Below are positions 19,644 to 28,041 of a stretch of DNA of 64,000 nucleotides, in pieces. Source of the DNA: Patulibacter defluvii. GTDB taxonomy: Bacteria > Actinomycetota > Thermoleophilia > Solirubrobacterales > Solirubrobacteraceae. Where the stretch lies: the NCBI RefSeq assembly GCF_034096925.1, contig NZ_JAWZSQ010000021.1, positions 1 to 64,000 on the forward strand, in the 5' to 3' direction. Under the pieces are notes generated by a model. That model was not told where the DNA came from. It made no database searches and worked only from the letters and a program-made list of their open reading frames with translations. Every line of letters starts with the position of its first letter. Positions within the stretch are counted from its first letter, which is position 1. The position numbers and the translations under genes are program-made.

Positions 19644-20344
19644 GCGCCGCCGGTCGCCGGCCGGCCGCGGTCGGGCGATCGGCGCTGCCGCGGGGCGCGG
19701 CGCCCGCGGCGGCGCTGCTGACGCTGCTGGCCGTCGTGCTCGGGTTCGTCGTCGGCGGCGACAACCCGGTCACCCGCGCCGACGCCCACGTCGTCCAGTG
19801 GGCGGCCGACCACCGCTCGCAGGGGCTGGTGTCGCTGGCGAAGGCGATCACGCTGCTCGGCGACGGACGGGTGGTGATCGCGCTGCTGGTGGTGCTGCTG
19901 CTGGCGCTGGTGGCAACCGGCGTGCTCGGCCGCACGGCGGCGCTGGTGGCCCCGCTCTCGCTCGGGATCGGGGCGGCGCTGGTGCCGCCGCTGAAGGACG
20001 TCGTCGACCGGCCGCGGCCACCGCTCGACCTGCACCGCGTGGTCGAGACGACCAGCGGCTACCCCTCGGGCCACTCGCAGCAGGCCGCGGCGGCCTGGAT
20101 CGCGCTGGCGCTGGTGCTGCGTGCGCACGGCCACCGGCGGGCGGCCGCGGTCGCCGTCGCGGCGGTGGTGGCGGTCGGGATCAGCCGCGTGCTACTCGGG
20201 GTCCACAGTCCGACCGACGTGCTCGGCGGCTGGGCGGTGGGGACGGTCGTCGCGCTGGCCGCGGTGGCGGTCGCGGCGCGGCTCGGGGTCATCCCCGCAG
20301 CGACGTCCCCCGCGCCACCGCCAGCACCAGCTGCTCGTCGCTGA
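19640..20344 (+). CDS. PAP2 family phosphatase (membrane)
   Basis: A 234-residue integral membrane phosphatase of the PAP2 superfamily, likely acting on a lipid or polyprenyl pyrophosphate. The three active-site motifs are visible: KDVVDRPRP, SGYPSGHSQQ and SRVLLGVHSPTDVLGG. Five or six hydrophobic helices surround them. It starts inside the capA stop (4-nt overlap). Its last 56 nt overlap the end of the convergent RDD gene. Confidence 0.87.
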   Translation: MSAAGRRPAAVGRSALPRGAAPAAALLTLLAVVLGFVVGGDNPVTRADAHVVQWAADHRSQGLVSLAKAITLLGDGRVVIALLVVLLLALVATGVLGRTAALVAPLSLGIGAALVPPLKDVVDRPRPPLDLHRVVETTSGYPSGHSQQAAAAWIALALVLRAHGHRRAAAVAVAAVVAVGISRVLLGVHSPTDVLGGWAVGTVVALAAVAVAARLGVIPAATSPAPPPAPAARR

Positions 20345-21047
20345 GGTCGGGCGGGACGCCGCCGACCCGCTGGCGGAGGGCGCCGCCGATCGCCGCCGCC
20401 AGCCGCTCGCGCTCTGCCGGGTCGAGGGTCGCGTGGCGAGCGGCGAAGGCGCGCGCGGTCGAGCGGTCGTGGTCGGTGAGGGCGGCCGTGTCGAGCCGCG
20501 GCGCGGCCTGATCGTCGACGGCCGGGGTCGCCGGGGCGGCGGTCGCGGCGGGGCGGCCGAGCGCGACCGAGGCCCGCCGCGGCTCGCGCACCACCAACGT
20601 GCCGCCGAGCAGGTCGCCGACCCGCTGGTGGCGGCGGGTGAGGGTGACCATTGCGATCCCCGGGGCGTAGGCCAGCGGCAGCTCGATGATCCGCAGCAGG
20701 TTGCGGACCACGCTCGACGCCGGGTCGACGCGGCGGCCGTCGTCGCGCACCACCCGCAGGCCGAGCGCGGCCTTGCCCGGCGTGCGGCCGTCGTTGGCCA
20801 GCTCCCAGGCGACGTCCCAGAAGAAGATCAGCAGGAACGCGAGCACCGACGCGATCGCGATCGTCCAGTCGTCGCCGATGTCCTCCGAGAGGGCTCCCAG
20901 CACCACCAGGCCGATCACCGCGACGACCAGCTGCAGGACCAGATCGGCCAGTCCGCTGACGATCCGGGTGCCGGGACCGGCCAGCTCCAGCTGCAGCTCG
21001 ACACCCTCCGGGGTGGTGATCGCGAGCCGGTCCTGATAGTCGTCCAC
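20289..21047 (-). CDS. RDD family membrane protein
   Basis: A 252-residue protein with an RDD domain: GTRIVSGLADLVLQ, three hydrophobic helices, GRTPGKAALGLRVVRDDG and HQRVGDLLGGTLVV. The last 80 residues are soluble and hydrophilic. GTG 21047 is supported by TAGGGT starting 12 nt upstream. Only 3 nt separate it from the divergent SpoIIM-like gene. RDD, SpoIIM-like, DUF58, MoxR and DUF4129 proteins form a common actinobacterial cluster linked to the envelope; the exact job is unknown. The C-terminus is encoded by DNA that also encodes the end of the PAP2 protein. Confidence 0.85.
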   Translation of the reverse strand: MDDYQDRLAITTPEGVELQLELAGPGTRIVSGLADLVLQLVVAVIGLVVLGALSEDIGDDWTIAIASVLAFLLIFFWDVAWELANDGRTPGKAALGLRVVRDDGRRVDPASSVVRNLLRIIELPLAYAPGIAMVTLTRRHQRVGDLLGGTLVVREPRRASVALGRPAATAAPATPAVDDQAAPRLDTAALTDHDRSTARAFAARHATLDPAERERLAAAIGGALRQRVGGVPPDLSDEQLVLAVARGTSLRG

Positions 21048-21050
21048 GCG

Positions 21051-22073
21051 GTGACCCTATCCCGCTTCCTCGACGATCGCGGCCCCTCGTGGGACCGGCT
21101 GGAGGCCCTGCTGCGGCGGGCCGGCTCGCGTCCCGAGCGGCTCGGCGCGGACGGCGTCCTCCAGCTGGGGGCCGCCTACCGCGGGGCGGCGGCCGATCTG
21201 GCCTACGCGCGGCGGGCGTTCCCCGGCGATCCGGTGGTGGCGCGACTGGAGCAGCTGGTGCGGCGCGCGCGGGCGCTGGTCTACGCCCGCAGCGGCCCGC
21301 GGCCGTCGCTGCGGGCGTTCGTGGTCCGCGGCTACTGGCGGCTGGTCCGCGACCTCGGCGGCTGGCTGGGACTGAGCGCGGCGGCGCTGCTGCTGCCGGC
21401 GATCGTGGTCGGGGTCTGGGCGGCGCTCGATCCGGCGGTGGCGGCGGCGATCGTGCCCGGCGACTTCATCGACGGCGCGGCGCCGCCGAGCCTCGACCGC
21501 GGGCTCAGCTCGTCGGAGTCGGCGGCCTTCTCGTCGCAGCTGTTCACGAACAACATCCGCGTCACCTTCATGGCCTTCGTCGCCGGCGCCGGCTGCGTGC
21601 TGCCCGGGGTGCTGCTGCTGGCCTACAACGGCGCGATCCTCGGCGCGGTGCTGGGGCTGGCGGCGGCCAACGACCACCTCGGGACGGTGCTGCGGCTGGT
21701 GACCGCCCACGGCGTGCTCGAGCTGAGCTGCATCGTCGTCGCCGGTGCGGCCGGGATGGCGGTCGGCTGGTCGATCGTCGAGCCGGGCGAGCGGCCGCGG
21801 CGGCTGGCCGTCCGCGACCGCGCGCGCCCGGCGATCGGCGCGATCGTCGGAACCGCGCCGGTGCTGGTGATCTGCGGCCTGCTGGAGGGCTTCGTCTCGC
21901 CCGCCGGCTGGCCGGCGCTGGCCGTGGCCGCGATCGGCCTCGGCGCCGCGGCGGTCTACTGGACGCTGATCCGCGTCCGCGGCCGGCGGCCGGCCGCGGA
22001 GCCGCCGCCGGAGGCCGCCCCGGAGCCGCCGCCCGACGGGCTGGCCGCGCTGCCGCAGCCGGCCCCGGCCTGA
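21051..22073 (+). CDS. Stage II sporulation protein M (SpoIIM) family membrane protein
   Basis: A 340-residue protein with a soluble N-terminus and a SpoIIM/DUF95 membrane domain. The motif TNNIRVTFMAFVAGAG, the GVLLLAYNGAILG loop and TAHGVLELSCIVVAGAAG are characteristic. In Bacillus SpoIIM acts in peptidoglycan hydrolysis during engulfment; in non-spore-formers this family pairs with RDD and MoxR/DUF58 genes and its function is open. I chose GTG 21051 because it is the only plausible start between the RDD promoter and the conserved region. Confidence 0.82.
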   Translation: MTLSRFLDDRGPSWDRLEALLRRAGSRPERLGADGVLQLGAAYRGAAADLAYARRAFPGDPVVARLEQLVRRARALVYARSGPRPSLRAFVVRGYWRLVRDLGGWLGLSAAALLLPAIVVGVWAALDPAVAAAIVPGDFIDGAAPPSLDRGLSSSESAAFSSQLFTNNIRVTFMAFVAGAGCVLPGVLLLAYNGAILGAVLGLAAANDHLGTVLRLVTAHGVLELSCIVVAGAAGMAVGWSIVEPGERPRRLAVRDRARPAIGAIVGTAPVLVICGLLEGFVSPAGWPALAVAAIGLGAAAVYWTLIRVRGRRPAAEPPPEAAPEPPPDGLAALPQPAPA

Positions 22074-22099
22074 CATTTCGGGACTTCCCGAAGTATTGT
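22070..22099 (+). promoter_or_regulatory. VOC-ArsR promoter with palindromic operator
   Basis: CTGACA (22070-22075), an 18-nt spacer and TATTGT (22094-22099) make a near-consensus promoter. Its -10 starts 13 nt before the VOC ATG, so the mRNA is leaderless. The spacer holds TTCGGG-ACTT-CCCGAA (22077-22092), a perfect 6-bp inverted repeat, placed for repression by the downstream ArsR protein. Confidence 0.75.
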
Positions 22100-22106
22100 C
22101 CCGGCG

Positions 22107-22454
22107 ATGAGCCACGCGCACCTTCACGGCGGCATCGCGCACGTCGACATCGCCGGTCCCGACCTGACCGCCCTCGCCGGCTTCTACGGCCCGACCCTCG
22201 GCTGGGACGTCCAGTCGCGGGGGCCGGGATACTCCGGGATCACCACCCCCGCCGGCAGCGCCGACGGCGCGCTGGTCGAGGCCGACGAGCCGTCGATCAC
22301 GATCGGCGTCACCGTCGACGACCTCGACGCGACCGTGGCGGCGGCCGTCGCGCACGGCGGCGCCCTCGCGATGCCGCCGACCGACAACGGCTGGGTCGTC
22401 AAGGCCCAGGTCCGCGACCCGGCGGGCAACCTCCTGACGCTGATCCAACGCTGA
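22107..22454 (+). CDS. VOC superfamily (glyoxalase/bleomycin-resistance fold) protein
   Basis: A 115-residue single-module VOC protein. It has the expected beta-alpha-beta-beta-beta repeats: GIAHVDIAGPDLTALAGFYGPTLGW and VRDPAGNLLTLIQ. A metal-binding His (in GIAHVDI) and Glu are plausible but not certain. It may bind or modify a small toxic molecule. It forms a two-gene operon with an ArsR-type regulator whose start overlaps its stop. The pair interrupts the RDD/SpoIIM/DUF58 cluster. Confidence 0.85.
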   Translation: MSHAHLHGGIAHVDIAGPDLTALAGFYGPTLGWDVQSRGPGYSGITTPAGSADGALVEADEPSITIGVTVDDLDATVAAAVAHGGALAMPPTDNGWVVKAQVRDPAGNLLTLIQR

Positions 22455-22723
22455 CCGACCCCGACCTCAACGAGCTGCTGCGGGCCCTCGCCCACGAGGA
22501 GCGGCGGGCGCTGCTGGCCGCCTGCTGGGAGCGTCCCCGGACCGCCGGCGAGCTGGTCGAGCGTTCGGCCCTGACCGCGCCGAGCGTCTCCGAGCACCTC
22601 AAGGTCCTGCGCAAGACCGGGCTGCTGGTGCTGGAGCGGCAGGGTCGGTACCGGCTCTACCGCGCCGACCCGGAGGTGCTGGAGCGGGTGACGGCGGCGC
22701 TCGGGCGGATCGCGCCCGGCTAG
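22451..22723 (+). CDS. ArsR family regulator, probable CTG start
   Basis: A 90-residue winged-helix repressor: NELLRALAHEERRALLAACW, RTAGELVERSALTAPSVSEH and LKVLRKTGLLVLERQGRYRLY match ArsR proteins. No ATG, GTG or TTG lies in frame near the domain start. The first usable codon is CTG 22451, which overlaps the VOC stop as CTGA, the same geometry as the ATGA couplings seen elsewhere here. It lacks the metal-binding Cys pair, so the inducer is probably organic. It probably binds the palindrome at 22077-22092. Its TAG stop shares CTAG with the convergent DUF58 gene. Confidence 0.78.
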   Translation: MTDPDLNELLRALAHEERRALLAACWERPRTAGELVERSALTAPSVSEHLKVLRKTGLLVLERQGRYRLYRADPEVLERVTAALGRIAPG

Positions 22724-23973
22724 AGCGCCACCCGCCGCTTGGCCCGCAGGTAGGCGTGGACGCAGGCGGTCGGCAGCACCTCGGGCGGAGCGGTCAGGAC
22801 CATCGCCCCGGTCGCGCGCAGGCGGGCGGCCGCGGCGTCGCGGGCGGCCCGGACCTCGACCGCGACCGCCTGCGAGAGCGCGGCCAGCTCGTCGTCGGGG
22901 GCCGCCGTCGCCAGCCGCCGCAGGCGCGGCTCCTCGACCGCGGCGACGCAGAGCGCGTGGCGGCGGGCGAGCACCGGCGCGGCCTCCAGCAGCGGGCCGG
23001 CGGCGGCCTCGTCGAGCAGGTCGGTGAGGACCAGGACGAACGCCCGGCGGGTGCCGCCGACGGCCTGGAAGGCCCGCGCGTGGTCGCTGTCGACCGGCCG
23101 CGGCTCGAGGTCGTGGAGGGCCCGTACGACCGCGTCGCCGCCGGCTCGCCGCGGGGCCAGCCGGCGCCGGATCCGCTCGTCGTAGGCGACCGCGCCGACG
23201 TGGTCGTCGAGCGCGTCGGCGGTCGCGGCGACGGCGGCCGCGGCGTCGAGCCAGCGGTCGAGCAGCCGCGCCCCGTCCTCGGCCCCCGCCGGCGCCGCGC
23301 CGAGCCGGCCGGCGTCGACCAGCAGCACCACGTCGCGGTCGGACTCGACCCGCCGCTGGTTGCTCATCGGCCGCCCGACCCGCTCGCTGGCGCGCCAGTT
23401 GACCTGCCGGATGTCGTCCTCGGGCGCGTAGTCGCGGACGTGGTCGAAATCGGTCCCCAGCCCCAGCGGCCCCTGCCGCCGCAGGCCGCTGGTGGCGCGG
23501 CCGGAGCGGATCGCCACCGCCAGCCGCTGGGCGGTCCGGTAGTCGGGCAGCACCCGCAGCTCGACCGCCGCCGCGCCGGCGTGGTCCCAGCGCCCCAGCC
23601 GCAGCGGCCCGGTCCGCCGTGCGACCGGCGCCGGCAGCCGGTGGTGACCGCGGCGCAGCGCCGTCACCCGCGCGTCGAGCGCGCCGCGCCCGTCGCCGTC
23701 GGCGACCGTCACCGCCGGCAGCCCCGCCAGTCGCAGCCGCAGCCGCGGCTCGGCCCGCTCGGGGGTCACCGTCACCGCCACCGGCAGCCCGCGGGGGGCG
23801 ATCGCCGGCGCGACGACCCGCAGCCGCGGCGGGTCGCGGCGGGCCAGCAGCCCGTCGACCACCGTCGCCGCCGCCACCAGCGCCGCCAGCAGCAGGCAGA
23901 GCCAGCCGGGCAGCAGGATCGCCAGCACGCCGCAGGCGGCGAGCGCGATCGCGACGCGCGGCGTCGGGCTCAC
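22720..23973 (-). CDS. DUF58 domain-containing protein
   Basis: A 417-residue membrane-anchored protein. Two N-terminal hydrophobic segments (IALAACGVLAILLPGWLCLLL region) are followed by an immunoglobulin-like part and the DUF58 signature FDHVRDYAPEDDIRQVNWRASER. A von Willebrand A-like segment (DVVLLVDAGR) follows. DUF58 proteins are encoded next to MoxR ATPases and are thought to be their partners. It lies 34 nt after the moxR stop on the same strand. It starts with GTG. Confidence 0.87.
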   Translation of the reverse strand: MSPTPRVAIALAACGVLAILLPGWLCLLLAALVAAATVVDGLLARRDPPRLRVVAPAIAPRGLPVAVTVTPERAEPRLRLRLAGLPAVTVADGDGRGALDARVTALRRGHHRLPAPVARRTGPLRLGRWDHAGAAAVELRVLPDYRTAQRLAVAIRSGRATSGLRRQGPLGLGTDFDHVRDYAPEDDIRQVNWRASERVGRPMSNQRRVESDRDVVLLVDAGRLGAAPAGAEDGARLLDRWLDAAAAVAATADALDDHVGAVAYDERIRRRLAPRRAGGDAVVRALHDLEPRPVDSDHARAFQAVGGTRRAFVLVLTDLLDEAAAGPLLEAAPVLARRHALCVAAVEEPRLRRLATAAPDDELAALSQAVAVEVRAARDAAAARLRATGAMVLTAPPEVLPTACVHAYLRAKRRVAL

Positions 23974-24007
23974 GCCGGGCCCGTTGCGAGGATCGCGACC
24001 GCCGGGC

Positions 24008-24943
24008 TCACGACGAGACCGGGACCGGGACGGTGGCCAGGGCGGCCGCCACCGCGTCGACGTCGCGGGTGCCCTCCAGCTCCGCCTCGGGGCTCAGGAC
24101 CAGGCGGTGGGCGAGCACCGGCTCGGCCATCTCGCGGACGTCGTCGGGGGTCGCGAAGTCGCGGCCCGCCAGCCGCGCCGCGGCCTGGGCCGCCGCCAGC
24201 AGGTGGACGCCGGCCCGCGGGCTGGCCCCGAGCGCGACGCTCGGCAGCGTGCGGGTGGCGCGCACGATCGCGACCGCGTAGCCGGCGACGTCGCCGTGGA
24301 CGTAGGTCTCGGCGACCAGCGCCCGCGCCGCCCGCAGCTGCTCCGGCCCGGCGACGGCGCGGACCTCCTCGAAGGCGGCCGGCCGCAGCCCGTCGCGAGC
24401 CGCGCCGACGATCTCGCGCTCGGCCGCCTCGTCGGGGTAGCCGACCCGGATCCGCAGCAGGAAGCGGTCGAGCTGGGCCTCCGGCAGCGGGTAGGTGCCC
24501 TCGTGCTCGACCGGGTTCTGGGTCGCCACCAGCAGGAACGGGTCGGGCAGCGCGTGGCGGGTGCCGTCGACGGTCACCGCGCCCTCCTGCATCGCCTCCA
24601 GCAGCGCCGACTGGGTCTTCGGCGGGGTCCGGTTGATCTCGTCGGCGATCAGCAGGTTGGCGAAGACCGGCCCGGGACGGAAGACCAGCTCGCCGCCGCG
24701 CAGGGCGACGGTGCCGGTGATGTCCGACGGCAGCATGTCGGGCGTCAGCTGGATCCGCGCCGCGTCGACGTCGAGCGCGCGGGCCAGCGTCGTCGCGGTC
24801 AGCGTCTTCGCCACCCCCGGCGGTCCCTCCAGCAGCACGTGGCCGCCGAGCGCGGCGGCGGCGACCAGCAGCTCGACGGTCCGGTCGGCGTCGCGGACGA
24901 CCCGGCCGACCTCGTCGCGGAGGGCGGTCACGAGCTCGTTCAT
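24008..24943 (-). CDS. MoxR family AAA+ ATPase
   Basis: A 311-residue MoxR-type ATPase, a chaperone-like enzyme thought to mature or insert metal into partner proteins. Walker A is GPPGVAKT, Walker B is LLIADEINR followed by TPPKTQSALLEAMQE, and sensor 1 lies in FLLVATQNPVEHEGTYPLPEAQ. The C-terminal lid ends near AHRLVLSPEAELEG. Start ATG 24943 overlaps the DUF4350 stop by 4 nt. It is the core of the cluster with DUF58, DUF4350, DUF4129, RDD and SpoIIM proteins. Confidence 0.92.
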   Translation of the reverse strand: MNELVTALRDEVGRVVRDADRTVELLVAAAALGGHVLLEGPPGVAKTLTATTLARALDVDAARIQLTPDMLPSDITGTVALRGGELVFRPGPVFANLLIADEINRTPPKTQSALLEAMQEGAVTVDGTRHALPDPFLLVATQNPVEHEGTYPLPEAQLDRFLLRIRVGYPDEAAEREIVGAARDGLRPAAFEEVRAVAGPEQLRAARALVAETYVHGDVAGYAVAIVRATRTLPSVALGASPRAGVHLLAAAQAAARLAGRDFATPDDVREMAEPVLAHRLVLSPEAELEGTRDVDAVAAALATVPVPVSS

Positions 24944-26046
24944 CGGGGACCTCCAGGGGTCGTTCGCTGTTCGAGTGCCGCCAGGGCCTGCCCGGCGGCG
25001 CGAGGATCGGGAGTCGTTCCGGTGCCGGCCAGGGCCCGCGCCGCCGCCGGCTCGAGCCCGGCCCGCAGCGCGGCGGCCTCGAGCTCGGGCGGGCCGGCGT
25101 CCGGCTCCAGGCCGACCCGCCGCCGCAGGATCGCCCGCGCCCGCTCGCGGGTCGGACGCAGCGCGGCGTCGCGGTCGCGGGTGCGGGCCAGCGCGGCGGC
25201 CAGCGCGTCGACGTAGGCCGAGCGGCTCGGCGCCGGGTCCTCGTCGGGGGCGACGGCGGGCCCGAGCCGGCGGCCGCGGGAGAGCAGCGCCGCGACCCCG
25301 GCCAGGACCAGCAGCGCCAGCACCACGCCGACCCGCGGCGAGACGCCGGCGGCGGTCGCCGCGCCGTCGCGGACGCGCAGCGCGACCACCCGCCCGCGTC
25401 CGGCCAGGCCGACGGCGAGCGCGGCGTTGTCGTCGACTCCGAGGCCGCCGTTCTCGACGGGCCGGCGGCTGGCCAGCAGCAGCAGCGTGCCCTCGCCGAC
25501 CCGCGCCTGACCCACCACCACCGGCGGATCGTGGAGGACGTCGCCGACGCCGGCGGTCACCAGCGCCCACAGCGCGTGCTCGCTGCCGGGCCAGGCGACC
25601 GCGCCGCGGCCGGTGGCGACCCGGTCGACCGAGCGGGTCTCGGGACTGCGGCGAGCCCGCCGCGCGACCGGGCCGCCGGACGCCGAGGCCAGCGGCAGCC
25701 CGAGCGCGCGGCCGAGCACGATCGCGTCGCGGCCGGCGGCGACGACCCGGGCCCCGCGGCGGGCCTCGCGCAGCACCCGCCGGGCGCGGTCGCGGTCGAG
25801 GTCGCCCTCGGCGAACAGGTAGGTGGTGCGGGGCAGCAGCCGCAGCCGGTCGGCGTCGACCTCGGCCACCCGCACCCCGACGCCCTCGTGCCGCAGCAGC
25901 GCCCGCCAGCCGGCCAGGCCCCGGTCCTCGGCGCTGTTCCAGCCGTTGCGCGGCGGCGGATCCTCGCCGCCGCTGCCGAAGAGCCCGAGCACGATCAGGA
26001 CCACCAGCACCAGCCCGACGACCGACAGCAGCGCCCGCAGCTTCAC
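24940..26046 (-). CDS. DUF4350 domain-containing membrane protein
   Basis: A 368-residue protein with one N-terminal membrane helix (LLSVVGLVLVVLIVLGLFG), an extracellular DUF4350 domain starting RNGWNSAEDRGLAGWRALLRHEG, and a second helix (VGVVLALLVLAGVAALL) before an Arg-rich cytoplasmic tail. The domain resembles the GATase-like domain of the GldG/IftA family. It overlaps both neighbours by 4 nt and is part of the MoxR operon. Function is not established. Confidence 0.82.
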   Translation of the reverse strand: MKLRALLSVVGLVLVVLIVLGLFGSGGEDPPPRNGWNSAEDRGLAGWRALLRHEGVGVRVAEVDADRLRLLPRTTYLFAEGDLDRDRARRVLREARRGARVVAAGRDAIVLGRALGLPLASASGGPVARRARRSPETRSVDRVATGRGAVAWPGSEHALWALVTAGVGDVLHDPPVVVGQARVGEGTLLLLASRRPVENGGLGVDDNAALAVGLAGRGRVVALRVRDGAATAAGVSPRVGVVLALLVLAGVAALLSRGRRLGPAVAPDEDPAPSRSAYVDALAAALARTRDRDAALRPTRERARAILRRRVGLEPDAGPPELEAAALRAGLEPAAARALAGTGTTPDPRAAGQALAALEQRTTPGGPR

Positions 26047-26753
26047 GGCCGCTGCTCCTCGCCGTGCTCGGCCAGGACCGACCGCCAGCCCTCGCGCGCG
26101 GCCCGGCTGGCGTCGGCGTCGACGCCGTGGCTGCCGTAGGCGGCGCGGTCGTAGTCGGCGGCGAGCGGGCCGATCGCGGGGTGCTCGACGCCGCGCGCGA
26201 CCTGGCCGGCGGTCCGCGCCGCCGCCGGGCGCAGCAGGCCGCGGTCGAGCAGCCGCAGGGTGCCGGCGCGGAACCGCAGCACCACCGAGCGCTCGTGCTC
26301 GCCGGCCGCCTCGGCGGCGTCGGCGGCGCGGTCGAGCGCCGCCAGGTCGGGCCCGGACGCCGCAGCCGGACGGACCGCCGTCGGCCGCCGTCGCGGGCCG
26401 CGCCGGGCCAGGCGGACGGCCAGCAGCACCAGCGCCGCGATCACCACCACCGCCAGCAGCCGCCAGGCCCAGCCGCTGCCGCCGGAACCGTCGCCGAGCC
26501 GGTCGATCGCGTCGCCGCGGTCGCGGGCGTCGGGCCCGCGGCCGGTCAGCTCACGGGCGGTCCGGCGCAGGCGGTCGGCCTCGCCGCGCTCGGCCGCGGT
26601 CGGGGTCAGGTCGCCGGCGGCCTGGACCGGGACGTCGGCCGCGACCGCGGGCCCCGGCGCGACGACGGCCGGTCCGGCCAGCGCGAGCAGCAGCGCGACC
26701 GCCGCCGCGAGCCCGCGGCGACCGCCCGGCCGGGCTCGCGCCGCCGCCCTCAC
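26043..26753 (-). CDS. DUF4129 domain-containing protein
   Basis: A 236-residue protein with a signal-like hydrophobic N-terminus (AAAVALLLALAGPAVVAPG, with AVA-A cleavage-type sequence), an extracellular linker, a second membrane helix (WRLLAVVVIAALVLLAV) and a cytoplasmic DUF4129 domain (VVLRFRAGTLRLLDRGLL, then RTAGQVAR, and YDRAAYG). Start GTG 26753 overlaps the upstream stop as GTGA, and its stop overlaps the DUF4350 start. The family is a usual member of MoxR/DUF58/DUF4350 operons. Confidence 0.82.
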   Translation of the reverse strand: MRAAARARPGGRRGLAAAVALLLALAGPAVVAPGPAVAADVPVQAAGDLTPTAAERGEADRLRRTARELTGRGPDARDRGDAIDRLGDGSGGSGWAWRLLAVVVIAALVLLAVRLARRGPRRRPTAVRPAAASGPDLAALDRAADAAEAAGEHERSVVLRFRAGTLRLLDRGLLRPAAARTAGQVARGVEHPAIGPLAADYDRAAYGSHGVDADASRAAREGWRSVLAEHGEEQRP

Positions 26754-27904
26754 TCCCCGGACGGATCGGAGGGGCGGGCCCAGCCGCCGCCCGTCCCGCC
26801 CGCGTCCGGCTCGCCGCCGGGGGCCGCGGGATCGCCGCCCGACGACGGCGGCGGGCCGCCCTCGCCGCCCGGCGCCCAGCTGCCCGGCTCGGCGGTCGCC
26901 CACGGGCCGCTGCCGGCCTCGGGCGCGCGGCCGAAGGCGTCCGGCTCGGCCGGCCGCTGCATCTCCTCCGCCGCCCGCCACAGCGAGGCGGTGTCGGTGC
27001 CGGCCAGCGTCCGGTGCGCGACCACCACCGGCGCGACGTAGGCGGCCACGAAGACGAGGCTGAAGAGGACCACCAGCACGATGTACGGGGCCAGCGCCAC
27101 GGCACCGGCGGTGTCGTCGAGCGCGAACAGCCCGCCGACGGCCAGCTGCAGGACCATCGTGACCACGAAGTTGATCACCCCGACCACGATCGAGACCAGC
27201 ACCAGGACCCCGAAGAGGGCCCAGAAGCGCCCACGGCTGATCTGCCACGCGCGGCCGAACGAGGCCATCCCCAGCCCCTCCGAGAGGTGCACGACCGGCC
27301 ACAGGAAGAGGCGCACCCCGACGTAGACGAGCAGGCAGAAGGCCGCGATCCCGACGATCACCGCCAGGCCGCTCGAGGCCTCGGCGACGATCGCCACCAC
27401 CAGCACCAGGCCGAAGAAGAAGATGATCCAGCCGATCGCGAAGACGATCCCGAGCACGAACAGCTTCGGCACCGCGCGCAGCGCCTGGCGGACGGCGGCC
27501 TTCAGCGGCAGCGCCGGCTCGCCGGCCAGCGCCCGCTCGGCGCCGCGGACGACCGAGACGTAGGCGGCGATCGTCGCCCAGGCGAGGATGATCGCGATGA
27601 TCGTCACCGCGATCACGACGACCACCGTCTGGCCGTCGGTGAAGTCGGGGACCTCGTAGACCTCGAGGCTGCTGTCGCCGAAGAACGAGCTCTCGCGGCG
27701 GGTCTCGAGCGTGGTGGCGACGTCGCCCAGCGACAGCCAGCCGACGACGCCGACGATCACGGCGATCACCATCGCCACCAGGTTCAGCGCCAGCTGCGGC
27801 AGCAGCAGCGGCCGGGCGTGGCGGCGCAGCAGCGCGAAGCCGGCGTCCAGCGTCGAACCGACGGCCAGCGGCGGGGGTGGATTCTGGGTCTCGGCGGTGC
27901 TCAT
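26750..27904 (-). CDS. Polytopic membrane protein (GDPD membrane-domain/DUF7544-like)
   Basis: A 384-residue protein with about six hydrophobic helices and a 100-residue Pro/Gly/Asp-rich cytoplasmic tail. The N-terminal LAVGSTLDAGFALLRRHARP and the internal FGRAWQISRGRFWALFGVLVL resemble the membrane domain found in glycerophosphodiester phosphodiesterases and DUF7544 proteins, without a catalytic domain. It is the first gene of the MoxR operon on this strand and overlaps the DUF4129 gene by 4 nt. The transported or bound molecule is unknown. Confidence 0.7.
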   Translation of the reverse strand: MSTAETQNPPPPLAVGSTLDAGFALLRRHARPLLLPQLALNLVAMVIAVIVGVVGWLSLGDVATTLETRRESSFFGDSSLEVYEVPDFTDGQTVVVVIAVTIIAIILAWATIAAYVSVVRGAERALAGEPALPLKAAVRQALRAVPKLFVLGIVFAIGWIIFFFGLVLVVAIVAEASSGLAVIVGIAAFCLLVYVGVRLFLWPVVHLSEGLGMASFGRAWQISRGRFWALFGVLVLVSIVVGVINFVVTMVLQLAVGGLFALDDTAGAVALAPYIVLVVLFSLVFVAAYVAPVVVAHRTLAGTDTASLWRAAEEMQRPAEPDAFGRAPEAGSGPWATAEPGSWAPGGEGGPPPSSGGDPAAPGGEPDAGGTGGGWARPSDPSGE

Positions 27905-27989
27905 GGGACGTCCTGGCGCGTGCTGGGCAGCGGGTGCGCGCCACCCTAATGCAGACGGACCCGGTTCTGGGCCGCACCTGGACGATCCT

Positions 27990-28004
27990 GGGGGGGGCTC
28001 CCCC
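27990..28004. terminator. G-tract/C-tract hairpin between the MoxR operon and hspR
   Basis: Eight G (27990-27997), CT, then five C (28000-28004) can fold as a short GC hairpin in the 137-nt gap downstream of hspR. It could end the dnaK operon transcript. The homopolymer run is also a slippage-prone site. Confidence 0.3.
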
Positions 28005-28041
28005 TAGCCGCCGGCGGACGCCGTCCACGGCCCGCGGGGCG

